A stretch of DNA of 64,000 nt. It comes from Arthrobacter_N sp051262515 (GTDB taxonomy: Bacteria; Actinomycetota; Actinomycetes; Actinomycetales; Micrococcaceae). The notes below the pieces were generated by a model. It did no database searches, was not told where the DNA came from, and worked only from the letters and a program-made list of their open reading frames with translations. The position numbers were made by a program, and so were the translations under genes. Where the stretch lies: the NCBI RefSeq assembly GCF_051262515.1, contig NZ_JBIMER010000001.1:62001-126000 (forward strand), given 5' to 3'. The number at the start of each line of letters is the position of its first letter. Positions within the stretch are counted from its first letter, which is position 1. Of this stretch, positions 51,200 to 59,675 are shown one piece after another.

Positions 51200-52327
51200 A
51201 TGTCCCTGCACGAGGCAGCTTCGACCGTTCGGGGCGGCGGTCCGGCGCAACTGATTTCCCCGTCCGGCGAGCGGACGTCCCACCCGGACCTCGACCCGTG
51301 GGTGGAGGACATCGACGCGCCCGCGCTGGCGGCCCTCTACACGGATATGGTCGCCGTCCGGCGGATCGACACGGAGGCGACGGCGCTGCAGCGCCAGGGC
51401 GAACTCGCGCTGTGGCCCCCGCTGCTCGGTCAGGAGGCCGCGCAGATCGGCTCCGGGCGCGCGTTGCGCGAGAGCGACTTCGTGTTTTCCTCCTACCGCG
51501 AGAACGGCGTCGCCTTCTGCCGGGGAGTGGACGCGGAGGACATCCTGCGTGTCTGGCGCGGGAACGCCGCCAGCGGCTGGGATCCGTTCGAGCTGAATAT
51601 GGCCACGCCGCAGATCATCATCGGCGCGCAAACATTGCACGCCGCCGGCTACGCCATGGGCATCAAGTTCGACGGCGGCGAGGAGGCCGCGATCACCTAC
51701 TTCGGGGACGGCGCGACCAGCCAGGGGGACGTGAACGAGGCACTGGTCTTCGCGGCCAGCTACCAGGCTCCGGTCGTGTTCTTCTGCCAGAACAACCACT
51801 GGGCCATCTCCGAGCCCGTGTCTTTGCAGACGCACACCCGGATCGTGGACCGCGCGGCCGGTTTCGGCATCCCGGGCATCCGCGTCGACGGGAACGATGT
51901 CCTGGCCTGCCTCGCGGCCACGCGCCAGGCGCTCGATAGGGCACGCTCCGGCAACGGCCCGACATTCATCGAGGCCGTCACATACCGCATGGGTCCGCAC
52001 ACGACCGCCGACGACCCGACGCGCTACCGCGACGCCAACGAACTCGAGGACTGGCGGGCCAAGGATCCCATCGACCGGCTCGAGGCGCACCTGACGGCGC
52101 TGGGCCTGGACCCGGAGGAGTTCAACGGTGCCGCGTCGCGCCGGGCGGACGAGGTTGCCGCGAAACTCCGCGCGGGCGTGATCGCCATGCTCGACCCCGA
52201 ACCGATGGACGTCTTCGAACACGTGTACGCGACTCCCAACACGTGGCTGGAGCGGCAGAAACAGCACTATTCCCTGTACCTGGAGCAGTTTGCCGGCGCC
52301 CCCGCCGCGGAAGGAGACGCGCGATGA
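51200..52327 (+). CDS. 2-oxo acid dehydrogenase E1 alpha subunit (branched-chain type)
   Basis: A 375-residue thiamine-diphosphate subunit. The TPP-Mg motif GDGATSQGDVNEALVFA lies near residue 173 and continues to FFCQNNHWAI. The phosphorylation-loop-like region YRMGPHTTADDPTRYRD near 262 matches branched-chain E1 alpha or actinobacterial PdhA. It decarboxylates a 2-oxo acid with E1 beta. The ATG at 51200 is the likely start; an earlier in-frame ATG would add ten residues. It overlaps E1 beta by 4 bp. Confidence 0.92.
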   Translation: MSLHEAASTVRGGGPAQLISPSGERTSHPDLDPWVEDIDAPALAALYTDMVAVRRIDTEATALQRQGELALWPPLLGQEAAQIGSGRALRESDFVFSSYRENGVAFCRGVDAEDILRVWRGNAASGWDPFELNMATPQIIIGAQTLHAAGYAMGIKFDGGEEAAITYFGDGATSQGDVNEALVFAASYQAPVVFFCQNNHWAISEPVSLQTHTRIVDRAAGFGIPGIRVDGNDVLACLAATRQALDRARSGNGPTFIEAVTYRMGPHTTADDPTRYRDANELEDWRAKDPIDRLEAHLTALGLDPEEFNGAASRRADEVAAKLRAGVIAMLDPEPMDVFEHVYATPNTWLERQKQHYSLYLEQFAGAPAAEGDAR

Positions 52328-53331
52328 GCGCCATGGCGTTTGGGAAGGCCATCAACACCGGTCTGAGGCAGTCCATGGAGGGCGACCCCAAGGTGGTCCT
52401 GATGGGCGAGGACATCGGCAAGCTCGGGGGAGTCTTTCGCGTCACCGACGGACTGCAGAAGGACTTCGGCGAACACCGGGTGATCGACACGCCGTTGGCG
52501 GAATCGGGCATCGTCGGCACCGCGATCGGTATGGCCTACCGCGGCTTCCGCCCGGTCGTCGAGATCCAGTTCGACGGATTCGTCTACCCGGCGTTCGACC
52601 AGATCGTCAGCCAAATCGCGAAGCTCCATTACCGTACGCGCGGCCAGGTACACATGCCGCTGACCATCCGCATCCCCTTCGGGGGCGGCATCGGATCGCC
52701 CGAGCACCATTCGGAGTCGCCGGAGGCCTATTTCGCCCACACGGCCGGACTGCGTGTGGTCAGCCCGTCCAACCCCCAGGATGCGTTCACGCTGATCCAG
52801 CAGGCGATCTCCTGCGACGACCCGGTGGTCTACTTCGAGCCGAAGCGGCGCTACCACGAGAAGGGCGACGTCGATCTGGACTCCCTGGCGTCCGCGCTGC
52901 CGATGGGTTCCGCACGGGTCGCGGCCCCGGGGAACGACGTCACGCTCGTGGCATACGGGCCGCTGGTCAAAACGGCGCTCACCGCGGCGGTCGCCGCCGC
53001 CGACGAAGGCGTTTCCGTGGAGGTCATCGACCTCCGGTCGCTCTCCCCGGTGGACTTCGCGCCGCTGGAGGCGTCCCTGCGCAGAACGGGGCGGCTGGTG
53101 ATCACGCACGAGGCCGGCCAGCATGGCGGACTCGGAGCCGAGCTGGCGGCAAGTCTCACCGAACGCTGCTTCGACTTCCTGGAACACGCGCCGGTGCGCG
53201 TCACCGGCTTCGACATCCCCTATCCAGCCTCGAAACTGGAGATGCACCACCTGCCCGACCTCGACCGCATCCTCGACGGCGTCGACCGCGCCCTTGGACG
53301 TCCGAACTCCCTTAGCTCACTGGAAGGCTAG
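52324..53331 (+). CDS. 2-oxo acid dehydrogenase E1 beta subunit
   Basis: A 335-residue transketolase-like subunit that completes the E1 active site. Motifs are VLMGEDIGKLGGVFRVTDGL near residue 25, DTPLAESGIVGTAIGMAYRG near 55, FDGFVYPAFDQIVSQIAKLH and EAGQHGGLGAELAASL near 262. Starts with ATG inside the E1 alpha stop (ATGA). Features fit branched-chain or pyruvate E1 beta; sequence alone does not separate them. Confidence 0.92.
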   Translation: MSAMAFGKAINTGLRQSMEGDPKVVLMGEDIGKLGGVFRVTDGLQKDFGEHRVIDTPLAESGIVGTAIGMAYRGFRPVVEIQFDGFVYPAFDQIVSQIAKLHYRTRGQVHMPLTIRIPFGGGIGSPEHHSESPEAYFAHTAGLRVVSPSNPQDAFTLIQQAISCDDPVVYFEPKRRYHEKGDVDLDSLASALPMGSARVAAPGNDVTLVAYGPLVKTALTAAVAAADEGVSVEVIDLRSLSPVDFAPLEASLRRTGRLVITHEAGQHGGLGAELAASLTERCFDFLEHAPVRVTGFDIPYPASKLEMHHLPDLDRILDGVDRALGRPNSLSSLEG

Positions 53332-53335
53332 CGCC

Positions 53336-54745
53336 GTGTTGAAGGTATTCAAGCTTCCCGACCTGGGCGAAGGCCTCACCGAGTCGGAAATCCTCGCGTG
53401 GCACGTGGCAGTTGGCGACGTCGTCACGCTCAATCAGGTGATCGCCGACGTGGAGACGGCCAAAGCCGTCGTCGAGCTTCCCTCGCCGTATGCCGGGACC
53501 ATCGCCGAGCTCCACGAATTGCCCGGAACCGTCGTGGAGGTGGGCAACCCGATCGTTTCCTTCGAGGTTCCCGGTGGCGAGGCCCCGTCGGACGCCGACG
53601 CGGACGCGGAACCGGAACAGAAGCGGGAGCCGAACCTGGTGGGGTACGGCGCCGCCGTCGAGAAGTCCGGCAGGCCCGCCCGCAGGCAACGCGCGACGGC
53701 GGTGGCGTCGACGTCCACGCCGGAACCGGCGCCGGCGCCCGCGGCCGCGGCCGCGGCGGAGCCCGCATCGACCGCCGGGGGCACGACGGCGGATCGCCCC
53801 CGTTCCACGCCGCCGGTCCGCAAGCTGGCGCGGGACTTGGGCATCGAACTGGACCGGATCGAGGGCACGGGACCGCGCGGACTGATCACACGAGAGGACG
53901 TCCTGGCGTCCGGTAACGTCGCCGCCGCCGGCGGTGCGGTCGGCCCGGAGCGCGGGGGTGCGGCGGCACCCGGTCGCGTCGCGGGAACGCCTGGCCGCGC
54001 GACGCCGGAGGACGCTCCACACGTGCGGACGCTGGGCAACCAGCCGCGGGAGGTCCGGACGGCCATCCGTGGCGTCCGCAAGCACACGGCCGCCGCGATG
54101 GTCTCCAGCGCCTTCACGGCCCCGCACGCCACCGAGTTCCTGACGGTGGACGTGACGCCGACCATGGAGTTACTCGAACGGCTGAGGGCCAACCGGCTCT
54201 TCGCTGGCATCAAGCTCACCCCGTTGACGATCGTGTCCAAGGCCGTCTGCTTCGCGCTGGAGCGCACGCCGTCGCTGAACTCGCGGTGGGACGAGGCCGC
54301 TCAGGAAATCGTCCAGCTGAACTACGTCAACCTGGGCATCGCCGCCGCGACGCCCCGCGGGCTGACGGTTCCCAACATCAAGGACGCGCAGTCGCTGGAT
54401 CTCGCGGGCATGGGACGGTCCCTGGCGACCCTGGCCGAAACCGCGAGGGCCGGCAAGACCTCGCCCGCGGACCTGTCGGGCGGCACCATCTCCATCACCA
54501 ACGTGGGCGTCTTCGGCATCGATGCGGGAACGCCGATCCTCAACCCGGGAGAGGCGGCCATCCTGGCCATTGGCCAGGTCCGGCGCACGCCGTGGGAGCA
54601 CTTGGACGGGATCGCGCTGCGCCAGGTGATGACGTTGAGCCTGTCCTTCGACCACCGGCTGGTTGACGGCGAGCAGGGCTCGCGGTTCCTGGCGGACGTC
54701 GGAACGATGCTGGCGGATCCGGGCATGCTGATCGCCATGATCTAG
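53336..54745 (+). CDS. 2-oxo acid dehydrogenase E2 (lipoamide acyltransferase)
   Basis: A 469-residue core enzyme: one N-terminal lipoyl domain (1-80) with lipoyl Lys43 in DVETAKAVVELPS, an Ala/Pro linker (about 85-155), a peripheral subunit-binding domain (about 162-198, VRKLARDLGIELDRIEGTGP), a second linker, and the acyltransferase domain (about 235-469) with His440 in SFDHRLVDGEQG. The start is GTG, 4 nt after E1 beta. No E3 (dihydrolipoamide dehydrogenase) gene follows, so E3 must come from elsewhere. With the nearby Lrp and acyl-CoA dehydrogenase, branched-chain 2-oxo acids are the likely substrates. Confidence 0.93.
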   Translation: MLKVFKLPDLGEGLTESEILAWHVAVGDVVTLNQVIADVETAKAVVELPSPYAGTIAELHELPGTVVEVGNPIVSFEVPGGEAPSDADADAEPEQKREPNLVGYGAAVEKSGRPARRQRATAVASTSTPEPAPAPAAAAAAEPASTAGGTTADRPRSTPPVRKLARDLGIELDRIEGTGPRGLITREDVLASGNVAAAGGAVGPERGGAAAPGRVAGTPGRATPEDAPHVRTLGNQPREVRTAIRGVRKHTAAAMVSSAFTAPHATEFLTVDVTPTMELLERLRANRLFAGIKLTPLTIVSKAVCFALERTPSLNSRWDEAAQEIVQLNYVNLGIAAATPRGLTVPNIKDAQSLDLAGMGRSLATLAETARAGKTSPADLSGGTISITNVGVFGIDAGTPILNPGEAAILAIGQVRRTPWEHLDGIALRQVMTLSLSFDHRLVDGEQGSRFLADVGTMLADPGMLIAMI

Positions 54746-54756
54746 GGCGGATGGGG

Positions 54757-55239
54757 CTAGGAGAGCTCCATGATGAATTCCTTGACGACGGCCGCGCGGG
54801 CGTTGGCGAATCCCTGCACCTCGTCGATGACCGTGAAGCCGCGTCGCTCCAGTACCTTTTGGGAGCCGATGTTGTCGGTGACGACGCGGGCGCGGATCGG
54901 GCGCTGGGCGAATTCGCGCAGGAAGGCGTCGACGGCGCTGGTCGTGACGCCCTGGCCCCAATAGTCCTTGTCGGTCCAGAAACTGATTTCCGGGAAGCCC
55001 TCGTTCGGGTAGGCGAGGACGGATCCAACCACCTTGCCGTCGTGTTCGATGGTTCGCACGGAGATTTCCGGGTCGCTGAGGATCAAACCCCAGTGGTGGT
55101 CGAAGACCCCCCGGTCCGCCGGGTTTTTCGCCGTGAACGCGGCCATCTGGTTGGCCTCGGGATCCTGCTGGTGCGCGAAGAACCAGTCCAGGTCCTGGGG
55201 CTCAACGGGGCGTAGCTTCACGGCAAAAACCTCTCTCAT
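54757..55239 (-). CDS. GNAT family N-acetyltransferase
   Basis: A 160-residue acetyltransferase of the RimJ/RimL-like group. It has KLRPVEPQDLDWFFAHQQ at the N-terminus, the acetyl-CoA loop KDYWGQGVTTSAVDAFL near residue 92, and TDNIGSQKVLERRGF near 121. The acceptor is unknown. It is convergent with the E2 gene. Confidence 0.85.
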   Translation of the reverse strand: MREVFAVKLRPVEPQDLDWFFAHQQDPEANQMAAFTAKNPADRGVFDHHWGLILSDPEISVRTIEHDGKVVGSVLAYPNEGFPEISFWTDKDYWGQGVTTSAVDAFLREFAQRPIRARVVTDNIGSQKVLERRGFTVIDEVQGFANARAAVVKEFIMELS

Positions 55240-55258
55240 AACAACACTGTTCCGCTTC

Positions 55259-55867
55259 CTACCCTACCGGGGCGCACGCGGCCGCGAACGCCATCGAGGT
55301 CAGGCGCGCCCTGAGTGGCGCGGGGGGTCCCTCGCCGCGGGCCGCCGAGTGCCGGGTGGAGTTCATCAGTCCGAACACGGCCTGCGCGCGGAAGCGGGCC
55401 GCGGCCAGGTCCTCGGCGGGATGCAACGCCAGAAACTGCTCGGCCCACACGTCGATGTACGCGCGTTGGAGACGGCGGACGGACGCCCCGTCGTCGTCCG
55501 CGAGGCTGGACAGCTCGCGGTCATGCACCCGAATGACGTCGGGGTTGCCCAGGGCGAAGTCCGCGTGGAACCCCACCAGGCGCCACAGCGTGTCGGAGGG
55601 GTTGCCGCCGTCGGACACCACGCGCCGGCCCCCCTCCAAAAGGTCCTCGCTGACGCCCACCAGCAGCGCTCCCAGCACGGCGGCCTTGCCCGGGAAATGC
55701 CGGTAGACCGCCGGGCCGCTGATGCCGGAGGCGGCGCCGAGGTCCTCGATCGAGACTCCGCGGTAGCCGTGGAGGGCGAACAGGCGCGCGGCCTCGGCAA
55801 GCAGCGTGGTGCGGCGGGTCGCCTTGGCCTGGCTTCGGCCGCTGGGGAAGGGCTGGCGGGCGGTCAT
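55259..55867 (-). CDS. TetR family transcriptional regulator
   Basis: A 202-residue repressor. The TetR helix-turn-helix (about 18-65) includes LLAEAARLFALHGYRGVSIE and SGISGPAVYRHFPGKAAVLG. The C-terminal ligand domain resembles those of fatty-acid or acyl-CoA-catabolism TetR proteins. It is divergent from the acyl-CoA dehydrogenase, with two near-identical operator-like dyads between them. The ligand is probably an acyl-CoA, by context. Confidence 0.88.
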   Translation of the reverse strand: MTARQPFPSGRSQAKATRRTTLLAEAARLFALHGYRGVSIEDLGAASGISGPAVYRHFPGKAAVLGALLVGVSEDLLEGGRRVVSDGGNPSDTLWRLVGFHADFALGNPDVIRVHDRELSSLADDDGASVRRLQRAYIDVWAEQFLALHPAEDLAAARFRAQAVFGLMNSTRHSAARGEGPPAPLRARLTSMAFAAACAPVG

Positions 55868-55914
55868 GGCACCCCCGTCTCCCGCCGGGGCGGGTATCAC
55901 ATGATTCGCTGGAC

Positions 55915-55964
55915 ATTTCGGTTAACGAACACTAACGTCGATTTCGGTTAATGAACACTAACCG
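55915..55964. promoter_or_regulatory. two tandem TetR operators
   Basis: ATTTCGGTTA begins two copies of a 23-bp element at 55915-55937 and 55941-55963, with a 26-bp period. They differ at only two positions. Copy 2 holds the perfect dyad CGGTTA-N8-TAACCG (55945-55964); copy 1 matches in five of six bases of the right arm. They lie 48 bp from the TetR start and 31 bp from the dehydrogenase ATG. Confidence 0.75.
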
Positions 55965-55994
55965 AGTCATTCGCGCCACCGGAGGAAACCCGCC

Positions 55995-57158
55995 ATGCCA
56001 AATTTTGAGCTCGAGGACGAATACCAGGATCTGGTGGACACCGTCCGCGACTTTGCCGACCAGGTGGTTTCCCCGGTCTCCGCCAAACACGACGAGGAAC
56101 ACAGTTTCCCGTACGAGGTGGTCGCCCAAATGGGCGAGATGGGCCTGTTCGGCCTGCCGTTCTCGGAGGAATTCGGCGGAATGGGCGGGGACTACTTCGC
56201 GCTGGCGCTGGCCTTGGAGCAGTTGGGCCGGGTCGATCAGTCCGTGGCGATCACGCTCGAGGCCGGGGTCTCCCTGGGCGCCATGCCGGTCTACCGGTTC
56301 GGCACGCAGGCGCAGAAGGAGAAGTGGCTTCCGGAGCTCGCTTCCGGCAAGTCGCTGGCCGGCTTCGGGCTGACGGAGCCCGAGGCCGGGTCCGACGCCG
56401 GAGGCACCCGGACCACCGCGCGGCTGGAGAACGGGCAGTGGGTGGTCAACGGCAACAAGGAATTCATCACGAACTCCGGCACCGACATCACCCAGCACGT
56501 CACCGTCACCGCGGTCACGGGGACCTCCGAGCGCGCGGACGGGTCCGTGAAGAAGGAGATTTCCACGATTCTCGTTCCGGCCGGGACTCCCGGATTCCGC
56601 GCCGAGAAGGCCTACAACAAGGTCGGGTGGAACGCCTCGGACACCCATCCGTTGACGCTGAAGGACGTTCGGGTCCCGGAGGAGAACCTCCTGGGGGAGC
56701 GCGGGCGCGGCTACGCGAACTTCCTCTCCATCCTGGACGAGGGCCGCATCGCGATCGCGGCGTTGGCCACGGGAGCCGCGCAGGGATGTGTCGACGAGTC
56801 CGTCCGCTACGCGAAGGAGCGCACCGCCTTCGGCCGCAACATCGGCAGCTACCAGGCCATCCAGTTCAAGATCGCGAGGATGCAGGCCCGCGCCCACACC
56901 GCCCGCCTGGCCTACTACGGCGCGGCGTCGAAGATGCTGGCGGGCAAGCCGTTCAAGACCGAGGCCGCCATCGCGAAGATGGTTGCCGGCGAGGCCGCCA
57001 TGGACAACGCCCGCGACGCCACGCAGGTCTTCGGCGGATACGGCTTCATGAACGAGTTCCTGGTGTCCCGCCACTACCGGGATTCCAAGATCCTCGAGGT
57101 GGGCGAGGGCACCACGGAGGTGCAGCTGATGCTGATCGCGCGCGAACTCGGCCTCTAG
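55995..57158 (+). CDS. acyl-CoA dehydrogenase
   Basis: A 387-residue flavoenzyme that forms 2,3-enoyl-CoA and passes electrons to ETF. Signatures are FGLTEPEAGSDAGGTRTTA near residue 124 and FGRNIGSYQAIQFKIARMQ near 276. The C-terminal block DATQVFGGYGFMNEF and LEVGEGTTEVQ carries the likely catalytic base Glu371. Location by the 2-oxo acid dehydrogenase suggests a short or branched acyl-CoA substrate. It is under the divergent TetR regulator and ends with a 4-bp overlap on the convergent CitB-type gene. Confidence 0.93.
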   Translation: MPNFELEDEYQDLVDTVRDFADQVVSPVSAKHDEEHSFPYEVVAQMGEMGLFGLPFSEEFGGMGGDYFALALALEQLGRVDQSVAITLEAGVSLGAMPVYRFGTQAQKEKWLPELASGKSLAGFGLTEPEAGSDAGGTRTTARLENGQWVVNGNKEFITNSGTDITQHVTVTAVTGTSERADGSVKKEISTILVPAGTPGFRAEKAYNKVGWNASDTHPLTLKDVRVPEENLLGERGRGYANFLSILDEGRIAIAALATGAAQGCVDESVRYAKERTAFGRNIGSYQAIQFKIARMQARAHTARLAYYGAASKMLAGKPFKTEAAIAKMVAGEAAMDNARDATQVFGGYGFMNEFLVSRHYRDSKILEVGEGTTEVQLMLIARELGL

Positions 57159-57859
57159 CCGATCCAGGCGTAGCGGTTCTCCGGCCGGCCGGCGGTCCCG
57201 TACCGCGGCGCGAGCCGCGCGTGCCCCGTCGCGACCAGGTGCTCCAGGTACCTGCGCGCACTCACCCGGGCCATGCCCAGCCGCGCGGCCAGCTCCGCGG
57301 CGGAGGTGTCGGCCCCCAGGTCGCGGAGATCCGCGACGACGGCGGCCAGCGTCGCCGCGGAGAGCCCCTTGGGCAGGGATGCCGCGGGAGCGGACGGCGC
57401 CGAACGCGCGGGTACGCTCCTGGCGCGGAGCCGGTCGATGGCGGCCTGGTCCAGGTCCCGTTCGGTCGCCAGATGCGCGGCGAGGTCGCTGCGGTGCGCC
57501 GCGTACTCGTCGAGCCGCCCGCGGAATTCGCGCGCCGTGAACGGCTTGACGAGGTACTGGACCACGCCGCCGGCGAGCGCCGCCCGCACGGTCTCGAGCT
57601 CCCGCGAGGCCGTGATCGCGAAGACGTCGACGGCGGGGGTGTCCGCGCCGCGTAGCCGGCGCAGCACCTCGATCCCGCTGATGCCGGGCAGGTGGATGTC
57701 CAGCAGGACCAGGTCCGGCCGGAGCTCGTGCAGCAGGGCGAGCCCGTCCTCGCCGGTGTGCGCCGTCCCGACCACCTCGAACCCGCCGTGGGCCATGAGG
57801 AAACCCTCGTGCAGTCCGGCCACCGCGGGGTCGTCGTCGATGATCAGTGCGCGAATCAC
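57155..57859 (-). CDS. CitB/DcuR-type response regulator
   Basis: A 234-residue regulator. The receiver domain (1-120) has LIIDDDPAV, phospho-acceptor Asp54 in LVLLDIHLPGISG and Lys in YLVKPF. The C-terminal winged helix (about 165-234) has TSAAELAARLGMARVSARRY, the CitB-family type. The start is GTG, overlapping the kinase stop by 4 bp. It likely controls the divergent tctCBA-usp operon. Confidence 0.9.
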   Translation of the reverse strand: MIRALIIDDDPAVAGLHEGFLMAHGGFEVVGTAHTGEDGLALLHELRPDLVLLDIHLPGISGIEVLRRLRGADTPAVDVFAITASRELETVRAALAGGVVQYLVKPFTAREFRGRLDEYAAHRSDLAAHLATERDLDQAAIDRLRARSVPARSAPSAPAASLPKGLSAATLAAVVADLRDLGADTSAAELAARLGMARVSARRYLEHLVATGHARLAPRYGTAGRPENRYAWIG

Positions 57860-59487
57860 GTCGGTGCTCCCGCCGTTGGAGGGGTTCTGCTGCGGGACGG
57901 CGTCGCCGCGGGCGCGCCGGATGGGAGCCGCAGGGCGAAGCAGGCACCGCCCATCTCGGAGGCCCCGGCGTCTGCGGTCCCGGCCCGCCGGTCCACCACG
58001 CGGCGCACCAGCGCCAGGCCGATGCCGCGTCCCCCGGCGGCTCCGGGACGCTCCGCCTTGCCGCTGACGCCGAGACCCCAGACCGGGCCGCCGAGCCCGG
58101 CGGCGATCCCGGGCCCGTCGTCGTGCACCTCGACGACCACGGCGCCGTCGTCGTCCGACGCGACCAGCACCTCGATGCGACCGTCGTGGCCCACCGCCTC
58201 CAGCGCGTTGTCCACGAGGTTGCCCAGAATCGTCACCAGGTCCGCCGTCATGCGGGCATCCCCCGGCGCGTAGGCGGACTCCGGGTCCACCGCCACCTCG
58301 ATGTCCTTCTCGCGCCCGATCACCGTCTTCGCCAGGAGCAGCGCCGTGACCTCGGGATCGGTGATGCCGGCGAGGGCGCCGTTGCCCCACAACGCGCCGC
58401 CGGCGTCCATCCGTCCGATGAAGTCGACGGCCTGCTCCGTCTGTCCCAGCTCGAGCAGCCCGGAGATGACGTGCATGCGGTTCGAATGCTCGTGCGCCTG
58501 CGCGCGGAGCGCCTGCGTGGTGTCGCGCTCGCCGGTGAGCTCGCCGAGGGCCCGGTGCAGTTCGGTGTGGTCGCGCAGGATGAGCATGCCGCCGACGCTC
58601 CGGCCGCCCACGACGCCGGCCGTGGCCTTCGCGACGAGTACGCGCTCGCCGGCGAGGACCAGTTCCGCCGAGCCGTCGGCGTCGTCCAGGACGCGGGCCA
58701 CGGACGCCTCGAGGATGTCGCGGGCGGGGCGTCCGGCGGCGTCACCGCCGAGCCCCAGCAGGCGCGTGGCTTCGTCGTTGACCAGGGTCACCCGTCCGGT
58801 CGAGTCCGTTGCCACCACGCCTTCGCCGATGCCGTGCAGCATGGCGTCGCGGGCGGTGAGGAGCTCGGCGATCTGCTCCGGTTCCTGTCGGTGGATCCGC
58901 AACCAGACGAGCCGCGACACGTAGAAGGCCCCGGCCCCGCCGACGACTGCGGCCACGGCCAGCCAGGCCGCGAGCACGGGCAGGGCCTCCATCAGGTCGT
59001 CGGTGATCTCGCTTTCCAGGATGCCGACGGACACGCTGCCGATGATCTCCTCCCGGTCGCCGCGGACCGGAACCTTCACGCGCCACGAGGAACCGAGTGT
59101 GCCGGTTTCCGTTCCGACGAAGGTTTCTCCGGACAACGGCACCGAGGGGTCGGTGGACACGCGTTCGCCGATGCGGCCGGGGACGGGGTGGGAGTAGCGG
59201 ATCCCGTCGGCGTCGGTCACGACGACGTAGGTGACGTTGGTGGCCTGCCGGATCAGCTCGGCGATGGGTTGGATCGCCTGGGCCGGGTCGGCATCGTCGT
59301 ACGCCTCCACGACCGAGGGAAGGCGCGCGACGGACCCGGCGACGCCGACCATGCGTTCCCGGTGGGCCTCGCGGATGCCTTCGGCCTGCAGCGTGGCGGC
59401 GACGACGCCTGCCACGCCGATCACCAGAAGCATGATGGCGACCTGGAGCAGCAGCAGCTGGCTGCGGAGGGTAACGGTTCGGAGCAC
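57856..59487 (-). CDS. CitA/DcuS-type sensor histidine kinase for di/tricarboxylates
   Basis: A 543-residue kinase. Transmembrane helix 1 (about 12-34) and helix 2 (about 168-190) enclose an extracytoplasmic sensor domain. That domain has the family signature TDADGIRYSHPVPGRIGE (91-108), whose RxSHP...IG pattern is diagnostic of citrate/C4-dicarboxylate sensors. A cytoplasmic PAS domain (about 205-310) precedes a SpoOB-like H-box with His332/His334 in AQAHEHSNRMHVISGLLELG. The ATPase domain has LGNLVDNALEAVG and HDDGPGIAAG. It is paired with the response regulator by a 4-bp overlap and is divergent from tctC. Confidence 0.92.
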   Translation of the reverse strand: MLRTVTLRSQLLLLQVAIMLLVIGVAGVVAATLQAEGIREAHRERMVGVAGSVARLPSVVEAYDDADPAQAIQPIAELIRQATNVTYVVVTDADGIRYSHPVPGRIGERVSTDPSVPLSGETFVGTETGTLGSSWRVKVPVRGDREEIIGSVSVGILESEITDDLMEALPVLAAWLAVAAVVGGAGAFYVSRLVWLRIHRQEPEQIAELLTARDAMLHGIGEGVVATDSTGRVTLVNDEATRLLGLGGDAAGRPARDILEASVARVLDDADGSAELVLAGERVLVAKATAGVVGGRSVGGMLILRDHTELHRALGELTGERDTTQALRAQAHEHSNRMHVISGLLELGQTEQAVDFIGRMDAGGALWGNGALAGITDPEVTALLLAKTVIGREKDIEVAVDPESAYAPGDARMTADLVTILGNLVDNALEAVGHDGRIEVLVASDDDGAVVVEVHDDGPGIAAGLGGPVWGLGVSGKAERPGAAGGRGIGLALVRRVVDRRAGTADAGASEMGGACFALRLPSGAPAATPSRSRTPPTAGAPT

Positions 59488-59497
59488 CGAACGATTC

Positions 59498-59509
59498 TGT
59501 CACGTGACA
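59498..59509. promoter_or_regulatory. 12-bp perfect palindrome TGTCACGTGACA
   Basis: This dyad lies 11 bp upstream of the CitA-like kinase start in the 188-bp divergent spacer. It shares GTCAC/GTGAC half-sites with the larger palindrome at 59623. Confidence 0.5.
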
Positions 59510-59544
59510 CAGCTCACGGCGCGTCTTCCCGGGCGTCCTCGGTG

Positions 59545-59562
59545 CGACCAATACGACCAATA
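59545..59562. repeat. tandem 9-bp repeat CGACCAATA in the citA-tctC spacer
   Basis: CGACCAATA occurs twice in direct succession between the two palindromes. It is a possible recognition element for the CitB-type regulator. Confidence 0.5.
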
Positions 59563-59622
59563 CCTCCAGTATCACCACATGCTTCCGCCCGGTCGGAGAG
59601 CTTCCTAGTGTGAATCGAAGTT

Positions 59623-59644
59623 CGGAGTGACGATCGTCACTCCG
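59623..59644. promoter_or_regulatory. 22-bp perfect palindrome upstream of tctC
   Basis: CGGAGTGACGA and TCGTCACTCCG form a 22-bp dyad with no spacer, 31 bp before the tctC ATG. TAGTGT at 59606-59611 may be a -10 box just upstream, which would put the dyad in the early leader as an operator or hairpin. Confidence 0.6.
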
Positions 59645-59675
59645 GCATGACGCACCCACAGATCGAGGAAGATCC

